Source of the DNA: Galerina marginata
Lineage: Eukaryota > Basidiomycota > Agaricomycetes > Agaricales > Galerinaceae
Length of the DNA: 64,000 nucleotides
Assembly (NCBI GenBank): GCA_023014335.1
Contig: JAECYW010000014.1
Span: 1,674,001 to 1,738,000, forward strand
Direction of reading: 5' to 3'
Positions 44,194 to 56,100 of the stretch are shown one piece after another. The number at the start of each line of letters is the position of its first letter. The first letter of the stretch is position 1. The position numbers were made by a program, and so were the translations under genes. The notes beneath the pieces were generated by a model. The model made no database searches. It was not told the origin of the DNA and was given only the letters and a program-made list of their open reading frames with translations.

Positions 44194-46464
44194 CAAAAGC
44201 TTAGTAATGGCCGAAAAGGCCGAACGCCAGTTCAACCGCCATCAACACGCGTTGATCTTGCTTTCCACCGCCACCACCGACCACCCTCTCTCCCTCCTGG
44301 CCCGTTTCCGCCCCTCAACGCCTCAAGAATTCTTTTGGTGAGTTATATTATCAAAAATTTACTGTTATATCACTTATATTATTAACTAACAGGTATTCTA
44401 CCGCACGAACAATAGCGTGCCGCGCGTCGCGAGCCCCCCCTCACGTCGAGGGCTGTGGGCCGACGTTCCATCGGATCCGGGTGGAATCGGGGTGAAGGAC
44501 AACGAGGGGTGACCCTAGAGAGGGAGGCCCGCCTGGTACGTCGCGAGACGAGTCGTCTTTCGACTCGTTCGCTTTTCTTCCTACTCCGCACGGCCGCAGC
44601 TCATTCGCCCCACGATAGGCTGGTTCGTAGCCCACTTCCGCTGCCTATGCGGATACCGACCCCGTCAGCGTCAGCGCACCTCAAGGCCGCCCTCGCCCTT
44701 CACCCACGGCCAGTCCGCTCCTCCAACGACACGAAAACTCCAGTCTCGGAGGCAGCAGCAGCAGTCCCAGTGCTGCTGCTGCCGTCCTGCTGGAGCATGT
44801 CGTTGTTGACTGGGTGGCAGTGGTACAGAAACCGCTCAGCCCACCCACCTGCCAATACCAGCGCCAGCGCCATCCCTTTCAGCCCACACCACACCCTCAT
44901 CATCCGCCCTCCGAGGAGTTGGCGGCCGATACCAGCCCAGCATTCACGCCCGCACCTCGTCCGCCACCTCATTCAACACCCATTCGTCTTCAACATGGCC
45001 TCAGTGCCCACGCCACTACGACAACGACAACGACGGTTACCGCGACGGGAGGCAAAAGCGAGCAAGGCGATTGCGACGAAGGTGGCCACGAGGTCCGTAC
45101 TGGCTCTCTCCACGCCGTCCGCCATCCGCGTCTCCGTCCCTGGTACCACGCCACGAAGGCGACCATTCATGCTCAGTCCATCCGCGACTGCATCAATGTT
45201 GCCGTCGCCTTTCACCCCGCCAGCTAGCCGCTCCATCTAAACGCGAACATCACCAAGAGATGTTCGCCTCATCTGCATCCGCCCCCGCTCACACCCGCCT
45301 TCCGTCCACCGTTGGCGTCAACAACGCCTGGACCGCTTCACCACCCACAACGTCGCCCTCGTGGCGACTCTACCTCGCTTCTCATCTCGCCCTCGCCAAC
45401 GCCCTTCAACGCTCCTTGCGCCGTTCATCGGCATCATCGACTGCCCCCCTTTTCACCCTGCCAGCCGCCCCATCGAAACGCGAACATGTTCGCCTCGCTC
45501 CGCACCTGCTCCCGCTCGCCCCCTTCCATCACTGTTTGTATCATCAAGCATCACCAACGGCTGAACGTTGCCTTCGTTCACCTTGCTTCTCATTTTGCCC
45601 TCGTCGATGCCATTCAAAGCTCGTCGACGATCGCCTCGCTCTGTTCATCGGCATCATCAATTGCCGCCCTTATCACCCGGCTGCCCAATTGAAATCCGAC
45701 TCTCATAGAAATATTCGCCTTGGTTTGCATCCGCTCCGGCTCTCCCGCCCTCTGCTCGCCATCATCACCTGGACATCTTCCTAGGTCTGGATTGGTGATA
45801 TTCATGGTACCCTGCTTATTTACTGAGTTTTTTTTGCACTTGCTCCTTCTGTAGATCTTTTACTGTAAATTATATACTTTTACCAATCTATGATTATTCA
45901 GTTCAAATATAAGTTACCCGGTTAATTGCTTTATCTGACACTGACTCTCTGAGAGTCATGAATAATATTAGATAAGCAGTCATGTGCAACTGCCTGGGTC
46001 ATTTCTAATCTGCCACATCACACTCTTGCTTTCCACCTTCATTGTCCTTCTGACCAGCCCTCTTGTTTCATTCAACTTCAACTCTTGTAGGTCATTGTCT
46101 GCCACTATTTGCTAAACATTGTGACTCACTTACTGGTTAGCAACCATATTCAGGCTTCCTTCTTGATATTCAGTGTTTTATTGCTTTGCACTTTGCAATA
46201 GTGAGACTGCCTTCTCTTCCTGCCTGGCTATTGTAGACTAATCAGTTTTGATTTCAAAGATTTGAGGCATTTTGTTATATCTTAGCTGATTGCCTGGTTT
46301 CTGGTGATTGGAATCGATCCAGTTGGCAGATAACCAGCTTAGGTGCTGCTGGAGTTATTGAACTCTGCTTTCATTGCTTACTGCTTTGATTTTCTGGTGA
46401 TTGGAATCGATCCATTTGGCAGAAAATTGAGGTGGTTGAGTTTCTGAAGTGGCTTAAAATTAAA
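44194..46464. other. GC-rich block, then upstream region of the 46465 gene
   Basis: To ~45790 the sequence is GC-rich, with repeats of ~235 bp marked by CGAAACGCGAACAT (about 45240 and 45477) that also occur at ~63740 and 63970. From 45790 it becomes AT-rich. Two near-identical TGGTGATTGGAATCGATCCA sequences occur at about 46301 and 46393. They are a candidate duplicated regulatory element or leader repeat before the gene at 46465. Open frames in the GC-rich part look spurious. Confidence 0.5.
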
Positions 46465-48981
46465 ATGGCATCTCCAATGTCAACCGAGTAAGTTTTCATG
46501 CTTTTAATCAATTTCAAGCCGACGTTTAAAATTCAAATCACAGACATCTCAAGGCTGGTTTTTGCCTAATTGATGGCAATTGGTACTTTTCACCAAATTC
46601 CTCTCGGAAACCCCAGCTGCCAACATCTAACCCAAATAGCGATAATCTAATTCAAAATGATTCACCGCTATCAGTCTTTCAGAATCCACAGTGGTGGAAT
46701 CTTGCTTGGGGCTGGCAATCGTTTGTTCCCCTCAAGTATGATTTTGATGATGAATTGTCAAAAATGCTTCGCTATATACCGCGTTGCGATTTTGATGAGT
46801 CAAAAGGCTATTTTATGCCTTATGATATTGCAGTTCAATGGTCACAGCTTGAAAGTGATCTATATGCAACTGTTATAGCTCTCAAGGGTTACTATACCGC
46901 ACCATCTCTTATGCCGCGTGCTCCTCGTGCTGCTGGATATTTGCGAGCATTCAAATATCATTCAACATGCACAAAAGCTATGTACCGTTCAAGAGACTGG
47001 TTTCAAATCTGGCTAGGCTACTTGTTTTATATAATTGCATCAGCCAATAGTGATGAGCTCAGTTCTGAACCATATGCTTTACGGGCTAAGCTGGATTGGT
47101 ATTCATACTTAAAGCAAAAAGGCTTTAATCTTCATTGGCTTGATGTTCTCTATACATCTTCAATATTCTCAAGAGCTGTACCACGAGCAGGTGTCTTTAT
47201 CAAGTTACCAAATGATGGTATTTATCAGCCCTCACCACACTGGTTCATATCGAATAATATTGAGGTATGGTATCCATGGGGTCCAGAACAGATGAAAATT
47301 GAACATATTCAACACTATGGACCGCAAATCGATCACAATCAAGAGTCGACAATTGTTTTTGAAATTCCTTATCCTCAACTTGTTCCACATGATGACAAAA
47401 AGCCTTGGGAGCGATTCTTCGCTACTCGCAATCTTCGAAATGCTCACCAGAGTTTGTTTGAAAGTGACTTTGAGAAGCAATGCAGAAAACATCGTATTGA
47501 TAATCCTCCTTCAACAGCCAAGGTTTTTGTTTGGGAACGCGATTATAATAATTGCATTGTTCGTCAAGTTGTTCCAGTCAATCAACGAGAAATGATACGA
47601 CAACATGGCCGATATAATAATTCGTATTATGATTCTTTCACCAATGAATGGGACTACTTTGATGAGTTCTTCGAGGATGATATCTCTACACCGGATGACT
47701 TAGATAACGGCACCTGTTTCTATAAGCTAAATGAAGATATTGATCCAATGCCTATTGCTGAAAAAATTGAAGTTCCTACTGAACTACACAACTCTGGATA
47801 TTATTTTCAAAGATATGAAGGCAGCATCGATGAAATCATAAATACTTTGAAGTTGTATTTTGGATATACACAACCAAAGCGAGAATATAGGGAACTTCCT
47901 GTTTCTGATGAAAAAAAAATTAAAAAATTTCTTCGTATCCTGGGTATCCCAATCAAAATAATTTCAGACGGTGTATTCAAGGAACAGGAGATCAAAGAAG
48001 CTGTTGATTTTGTTTTCCGCTTAGCTGAAGATAATGTACACAAAGAAGAGTGGGACTTAGGAACTTCTGTGACTCAAGGTTTAATTGTCCATCCAAGACT
48101 CAAATATCTCCGGGTTATGCATATTCCTATTCCTGATACTTCAGACTATCAGACATTTTTTATGTTTGATTTCAAAGACAAAGCAACGGTTAAATGGAAT
48201 TTAACTGTTTATTCTGCTTATCATGCAATGATAATATGCCGACTTGATCCAAATATGAATGAAGAGGACATCGCACTTTTTCTTTTGGGAAATGGTATGC
48301 TTTTCCGAACATTTCGACTGAAATCAACTCTGGAGTACAAAGAGGATCGGTATACTCCTCCAGCAGTGCCTACTACTGAAAGCAAAAGAAAATTTGAATA
48401 TGAAGACTACCAGTCAAGTATTCAAAGAGCACATGCTGTTTTAGCTCATAATCCTCGTGGTCGTGCAGCTTTAATGGAGGGAGGCTATCTTTGGCGAATT
48501 GCACTAGACAATATTAGTTTTGAGACAGTCTTGGCTGGGCCACTATATTATACAGTAAATTCCCTCTACTTTCGTGTGCCAAACTGTCCTGAAGAGGAAT
48601 ACGTTGATGATGTCTTGCCTGAAGATGAGGGGAAAACAGTACTAGGTGAATACATTGTTAAAGGTATATCTTTGAACTTATACTTTCAATTATTTTATCT
48701 AACAATCGTTATTAGATCCAGGTCAACATGACATGATCATGTCTTGGTATCCTCCTGAGAATGTCCAGCACAAAGCTGGTGATAACCATTGCCGGTGGAC
48801 AGCTATTGCTGAGGATCTTTTCCAAGACAGACATAATAAGATCAAAACCAACCCTGTGCCATTCCGAAGAAAGACTTGGACTGCAAGTAAACGAAGTGTC
48901 AAAAATCATCGCGACGCAATGGATAATCTACATAAGCATTCATATGATTATATTGCAGAAATTCTAAACTTGAAAAAGTAA
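46465..48981 (+). CDS. Hypothetical protein, 'WYPPE' C-terminus, three exons
   Basis: Exon 1 46465-46487 (MASPMST), intron to 46543, a large exon 2 to 48663, an intron of 52 nt, exon 3 48716-48981. Phases agree across both introns. The product is ~800 aa. Visible features: APRAAGYLRAFKYHSTC, RSRDWFQIWLGYLFYIIASA, GVFIKLPNDGIYQPSPHW, an acidic middle, and C-terminal DMIMSWYPPENVQHKAGDNH then CRWTAIAEDLFQDR. This end recalls a widespread Agaricomycete hypothetical family (WxP...G..W....E..F..R). No catalytic motif is recognised. It is transcribed divergently from the 36782-41857 gene across the GC-rich block. Confidence 0.8.
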
Positions 48982-49617
48982 ACAAGTTGTTACATATTGA
49001 ATGTCTGCTACCTGTATTAATATCAATTAAATTTTGAGTCTATTAATATGTCAAATCCTTGAGTTTTCTGATGTTCTGTCTTACAGTAGATATGCTTTAA
49101 ATCAGTGAAACTAATAAAAGACAGTAATGTTGAATTAAATTTAATCTGAATTTACTCTTTAAAATTCTATACGCACACCAACTATCTATGCATTTTGAGT
49201 AATTGAAAGTCCAGTCCTGCTCAGTCTTTGATCCGTCTGGAGCCTAGATCAAGACCGAAACTAGTTTATTAATAGTTCTAAGACTGCTAAAGACCACCGT
49301 TTTCTTGGACCAGTCCTGGACCAAATAATACATAATTTATTTGGGACAAAAATTAGAAGACTCGGTAGCACTGCTTGGTCTTTTTCGGTCCTGGTACGGT
49401 CTTGGTTCAGTTTTCTTGTCGTCTTGAATTTGTATACATGTGACAAACACTGATGTGTGACCATTGGCTTCAAATCAAGGAAGCAATATGTTTATCAATC
49501 ATGTGACTCTGACTGTTTGTTTTTATTATGTACCAGAATCAACAAACACGTCACGAATGGTTCATTTTCAACTTGTGCTTCTACTTTCACTCTTTTATAT
49601 CACAATCCGTATAAAAG
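48982..49617. other. Region expected to hold the 5' end of Helitron C; possible hAT-MITE remnant
   Basis: No TTACGAG/TTACAAG-type terminus is seen here. Between ~49195 and 49430 there are repeated inverted GGTCC/GGACC-type motifs (for example TTGGACCAGTCCTGGACC) like the interior of the MITE at 11300-11906, but no clear terminal repeats. A TATAAAAG sequence (49610-49617) directly precedes the ATG at 49618. Confidence 0.4.
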
Positions 49618-50165
49618 ATGCTCATACTCTCTTACACAATTGCAGCAGTAGTTCTGATCACATCCTTGTCTCATGGCTACTCTCGGAGTAATGTTTCACT
49701 GAAGAACGTGTATCAACAAGACATATACTCTGGTGCGTATCTTTTGAACTTGATATTATATACAGCACTCTTATAGCCGAATACAGATTATCAAACACCT
49801 TCTTCTACTCACCGGAACTACTCAATTACTACCTTGTCTCTATTAAAGGCTGAAAATAACTCAATTCATCCTGATCAACAAGAGATATATAATTTTGGTA
49901 TGTACAACTTGAATGTTGTGGTATATATGGTGCATTTAGATCTAAATAAAGGTCATCAATCACTCTCTTCATGTTTAGACTGCAATCACTCAAGTTCAAC
50001 ATTGCACTTATCAGAAGCTGAAAAGAACTTGAATGATTTCATTCAACAAGACATACATTCTTCTGGTACGTACCATTTATCTTGGCAGTATAGGCAATAT
50101 TCTTATCTATAAATACAGTCTCTCAATTATCATCATTATCGTTATGCTGCAAGTACTCAACTACT
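49618..50165 (+). other. Candidate phase-1 exons upstream of the Helitron C gene with a signal-peptide-like start
   Basis: Exon 1 49618-49732 encodes MLILSYTIAAVVLITSLSHG, a typical signal-peptide or signal-anchor pattern, ending QQDIYS|G. Exon 2 49787-49897 (111 nt) ends QQEIYNFG. Exon 3 49979-50065 (87 nt) ends QQDIHSSG. Exon 4 starts at 50119 and runs open into the large ORF at 50166. All introns are phase 1 with GTGCGT, GTATGT and GTACGT donors, and the exons resemble each other. Either this is the real Helitron N-terminus or it is a captured small-protein gene. No transcript evidence is available. Confidence 0.6.
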
Positions 50166-53100
50166 ATGCTAGCCGAGTTAATATCATCAGAGTTAGAGGC
50201 TGAAAACAGCTCGATTCAGTTTGCTATTGAGTTTAAAGTGATAAATGATTTGAATACCAGCATATTTAATTATAAAATGTTAAACAATATTATTTTAAAT
50301 CCTTTGTTGTCAGCTTACAAGAGTTCAAAGCGAATTATATTGACAAACTATATTCAAATATCAAACATCAGAGTATCAACTAGCAATTTTAATGGGCAGA
50401 CTAAAATATGGCTTGATTTTTATCTGATTGCTTCTCAAGTTTATATTACTTCTCATACTGTTCCTATACAGGTTGATATTCTACAGTTACAATTTATGCA
50501 AAATCAAATGCGAGTTCACGATTATCATAACAGACTTTGTAATCTTTATACCAATATTCCTCTTGGTCATATAAACTGTCCTGAGCTGTTTAAAATATCA
50601 ATTATGTCCCAGTTTATTGTTGAAGAGGGTTTCAATTATTTTGATGATTCATTGTTATCAATTACTTTTTGGTATTGTAGTGAACATCGTGTGTCAAATT
50701 ATATTAATGGCCGGTTACCAGACCATTTAATACTTTCAAATTCAATCAATATACTTCCAACCTGGTATGATTTTACCATAAACATACCAAGAATCAATTA
50801 TAATCATTTGGTTGGTGGTGGTGAAATAAAACATTTGTCATTTTTGGATATTAAATCTTACTTACTGGATCAGCATATAAATTGGCCAATAGATTTGAAT
50901 ACAAATATGCAATATATTAAACATGTATCATATGAGGAAGCCATTTCCTTTGTTGATAATAAAGATATGTATGTTTGTCGAATTCCTTTTGAAATGCTAA
51001 AAGACATCCTTACTATTAATCAAGCAAAAATAATTGCAAAACTCCATGGAATTGAATGTGTTAGCCGGCATTCCTTGTCAGCTTTAATTGAAGTTCTATC
51101 TTCACATATATGCACATCTAATTGTGCTTCATATTGTACAATTTTTGAACAAAAAGTCATAAAACCAAGAGCTCATCAATCCAGAAAAACTGTAGTAAGA
51201 CGCAAAGCAAATAACAAGTATTATAAATTTTTAGGACCATCTCAGAAAAAAATTAGACAAAAAAAAGACACTGAACGCCGAAAAAAAAACCAAGCCAGTA
51301 TGATGAAAAAATCTACAAATTGTATATTTCCTCCTCGTCCACTAACCAAACGCCTTATTCATACTATTGTCAAAGGATTTACTGCAGCATCTGATCCCAA
51401 GAATCTTATGGAAGCTGGTTGTACAGTGTGCGGTCAATTAAAACCACTAAAACATCTTATTTCTAAAGATGATTCCCAAGTAGACTTTAAAGTATTATGT
51501 AAGACTGGAGTGAGTAGACAAGAACGCACAACAGCAAACGATCCTATTGTTGATATTCAAGGTCCAATAATTGATCTGAAGTGTTCTAAATTATGTCGGA
51601 ACTGTCTTTCCTATTTAAAAAAAAAAAAAGTACCACCAGAAGCATTAGCTAATGGTTTCTGGATTGGTGAAGTTCCTGATGTTTTGTCAAACTTGACTTA
51701 TGTTGAAAAGCTTCTTGTTTCTAAGGTTCGTCATAATCGTTGTATTGTTAAGGTTGCCTCTGGACGATATAAGATGCGAGCAAATGCAATTACCTTTCAG
51801 AATCCTATTCCAAAGATATATAATGTTTTGCCCCCTCCACTTGAAGAAGTTGATGAAGTACTGGCTTTTATTTTTACAGGGCCATGCCGGCCAACAAAAG
51901 AAGATATTCAGCGCACACCATTACTTGTACGTCGGAACTATGTTGCAAAAGCACTGAACTGGTTAAAACTCAATCATATTGATTATGCCAATATCGACAT
52001 TTCTGATGAAAACCTTAAACAGTATCCTGAGTCTGATTGCCCAGTTGTAATTGACTATCGTGAATCAATTATTAATAAAGACAAAGAAGCTACAAGTGTT
52101 CATGATAATGAAGATGAAGATGGTGTTGAATCAGGACCGTGTTCCTTTACTGTACAAGGTTTAACCGGTGAAGAATTTTCAACCTTGTCAATAGAAGCAA
52201 TTAAAGCCAGAGCATTAGAACATCTAACAAGTGATGGAAAAATTCTGTTTATTGGACATTCAAACGACCCATTATCAATATTTAAAAATCCTCAATTATT
52301 TCCTTCAATGATGCCGTGGCTGTTTCCATATGGATATGGTGGAATTGGTCAAGATTTAATGCATGGAAAACACTCATCAATTACACAAAAACGTCACTTT
52401 TTGATGTATCATGACAAACGTTTCCAGACAGATCCAAATTTTCCATTAATTGCCTTCAATTATGAACAAATTCAGCAAAGTGCGACTGGAAGTTTTCTTA
52501 CTGCTGAAAAGTCCTATTTTGAGGAAGTTACTAAACGTTTACTGAATATTGACCTTACAGTATTATCTGACCTTAGCAAACGTCTTTCATCTGGCGAGCG
52601 AGTCAAGCCTGAAAGTGATGCTGAAAAAGACTGTTACCAGCTTATTAGTGATTTGGATGCAATTGGTGGTCATGTTAAAGGGTCGTTGTCAGCAAAAAAA
52701 CACATGCGTAATGAAATTTGGTCATTGATATCTTATATTGGTGCTCCATCATGGTTTATCACATTATCACCCGCAGACAACAAACATCCAATCTGCTTAT
52801 ATTTTGCAGATAAAAATATTGAATTTAAACCTGATCTTCACTTACCAGATGAGGCTTACCGACTTGTTGCAAGCAATCCTGTTGCAGCTGCCCGATTCTT
52901 TCATTTCATGTGTACAAATTTTATAAAGCATGTTCTTGGTGTTGACACAAAACATCCAGGTCTATACGGTACAACTGAAGGCTATTATGGCACTGTGGAA
53001 CAACAAGGAAGATTGACTTTACATCTTCATCTACTATTATGGATTAAAGGTTCTCTTTCACCTCAAGAAATTCGGGATCGTATTATGGATAAATCTTCTG

Positions 53101-56100
53101 ACTTTCAAAGAAAAATGGTTGAGTATCTTGAAGCCGTTCATATGGGTGAACCAGTTGATAGTACTTTGGCTGAAGTACAGGCTTTAGTTAAAGCAAAAGA
53201 AAAAGATGCAAACTATTGTGATCCAACTAAAACAATGCCTCAAATGCCTCCACCCTTATGCACTGCCTGTCAAGGACCTACATGCTCAAATTGTCAAAAT
53301 ATAAATACTTGGTGGGATTATTTTAAACACACTACCAATGATATTTTGTCTCGTTCAAATTATCACAGTTGTCGTGCAACTACTGAAACAAAAGATGGCA
53401 GATCTCTTCAAAAGGGCTGCTTAAATAGCAAAGGTGAATGTAAAGCTCGTTTTCCTCGTGAAGTTATAGAAAAAACAATGGTTGAGCCATTGACTGGAGC
53501 TCTTCGGATTAAAAAAGGAGAACCATGGATGAATACATTTACACCTTCTCTCTCATATTTGATGAGATGCAACACAGATGTAACAAGTTTATTATCAGGA
53601 ACAGCTATTAAAGCTATTGTTGCATATGTAACAGACTATGTTACAAAGCCTGGCTTGACAACATATTCAATATTTGATACTGTAAAGCAAGTTTTTTCTC
53701 GAAATTCTGAAATGATTGGAGGCTCAACTAATCGACAAGAAGTTGCAAGATCTTTGATGACTAAAATGGTTAATGCATTAACATCCAAGCTAGAAATTGG
53801 AAGTCCAATGGCATCCTTGTATCTTCTTGGAAATCCAGACCATTACACTCAGCATATATTCAAACAGTTTTATTGGAGACCATATGTTCGTGAAGTGCAA
53901 AGTGTATGGAAAACTGATGAAGCTGAAAATCTGCCAGAAAAAGTTGTTTTAAATAAAAATCTTGGACGTTATATTGGTTTATCTAAAGTTCAGGATTATA
54001 CTTTCAGGCCAGATATTTATAGAAATGTTTCATTGTATGAATGGATTCGGTGTGCAGAAAAGGTAAAACGTTCTAGAAAAGCACAACTAAAATTTGATGA
54101 TTTACAAGACCGACTTGATCTAAATAAGTATTCTGATGATGATAATGATGATCTGGATGAGTTGGATTTACTAGGACACGTTGGCGGGGGAAATGATGAG
54201 TCTCTATCTTCTGATGAGCTAAATATTAATGGAAACAATGAACTGACCAATGATAATCCTATTCCTGATAAATCAAATTTTCTTCCTGAACACCCACAGT
54301 TTAATACTCATCAGATAGTTTATAAGCCAGATAATCCGCTAGTTGTTCCATTATTTATTGGTGGATCACTTCCCCGCCGTGATCAAGGCGATCGTGAATA
54401 TTATTGCACTACAATGTTAACACTTTTTAAGCCATGGCATACTGGGTATGATCTCAAAAATAAAAACCAAACCTGGGATGATGCTTTTAATGAATATTCA
54501 TTTACTCAACAACAGAAAAAATTCATGGACAATTTTAATCTACGATATGAGTGTAATGATGCAAGAGATGACTACTCTGCAAAATTAGACAAAAATCCTA
54601 ATAAAATTTTTGCTTCCTGGGCTACTGATAATGATCATTCTACTTTTGATAATATTGACAAAAATATAGAAACTGAAGAGGATGAGAATGACACATATCA
54701 TCTTCTAAATGATATGGAAAAAAGTCAAGAAATGGATCGAATTGAGAATGTGGTCAAGGCAGCCGGCTGGTTGAATAACTCAACTGATGATAAAACTGAA
54801 CTAAGTGCTAATACATTTCAACCAGATCAAACAATAACAAGTTCAGCTTGGAATACTATTGTACAAACTGCAAAGCAATTAGTTCTCCAGAAACGTTCAC
54901 AAAACTTACCATCAAATACAGGACTAGCTGATCAGTTAGACCAGATTAACTCTCAGGATACTGATAAAGTTGTAGTATCAGATATCTCTTATATTACAAA
55001 AAACTTCAAAGCAGAGAGGAAAGAGAAACAACAAATTATTGATCGTACAGTTCTTAAATTTAGTTTAAATAAAGAACAGGAAAGAGCATTCCGTATTGTT
55101 GCAAATCATGCAAGCCTTCATAAAACAGATCCATTAAAGATGTATCTTGGAGGTATGGGTGGTACTGGAAAATCCCAAGTAATTAAAGCATTAATATCAT
55201 TTTTTAAAAAGCGTAAAGAATCTCATCGTATTATGATTTTAGCTCCAACTGGCTCAGCTGCAGCTTTATTAAATGGGTCAACATATCATTCAGCATTAGG
55301 TATACAAAGTGATACTATTCGTTATGGAAATGAGCATTCAACAATTGCTCAAGTTAAAGCTCGTCTGGATGGTGTTGAATATATATTTATAGATGAGGTT
55401 TCAATGATATCATGTCTTGACCTTTATAAAATCAGTGCACAGTTGGCCAAAATCAGAAATAACACAGAAGCCCCTTTTGGAGGAATGAATATGATTTTTG
55501 CTGGTGACTTTGCTCAACTAGCACCAGTTTTAGGATCTGCACTATATAGCGGCAGTGTTGGAACAACAGTCAATGCAGCAATGACTGAAAATGGCCAAAA
55601 AACAGCAGTTGGAAAGGCCTTGTGGCATCAAGTAACCACAGTTGTAATACTTCGAGAAAACATGAGACAGAAAACACAAACTCCAGAAGATGCAAAGCTC
55701 CGCAAGGCCTTGGAGAACATGCGTTATGCTGCTTGCACAGATGAGGATATTAATTTCCTTCGGACTCGTATTGCTGGTAATAGAAAAAATCAGCCAAATA
55801 TAGCCAGTCGGTTATTCCGCAATGTCTCAATTATAGTTGGATTAAACACAGAAAAGGATCGAATTAATGAACTTGGATGTGCTAGATTTGCCAAAGAAAC
55901 TGGACAGGAACTGACTCATTTCTATTCTGTTGATACAATTGGTGAAAGTGTACAGCCTGAAGTTTTAAGAGTCTTGAAACGAAAAGGTATAAAATCAGTT
56001 AGAAAAAAACAAATTTCCTTATCACATCGTCTACAGACAATATTATGGAATATCCGACATTCTCTAACTGAAGGAGTACCAGGAAAACTATCTCTTTGCT

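Noticed and set aside
44455..45784. Open frames of 237 and 261 codons
   Set aside because: Low-complexity composition in GC-rich repeat DNA with no matching frame in the second block.
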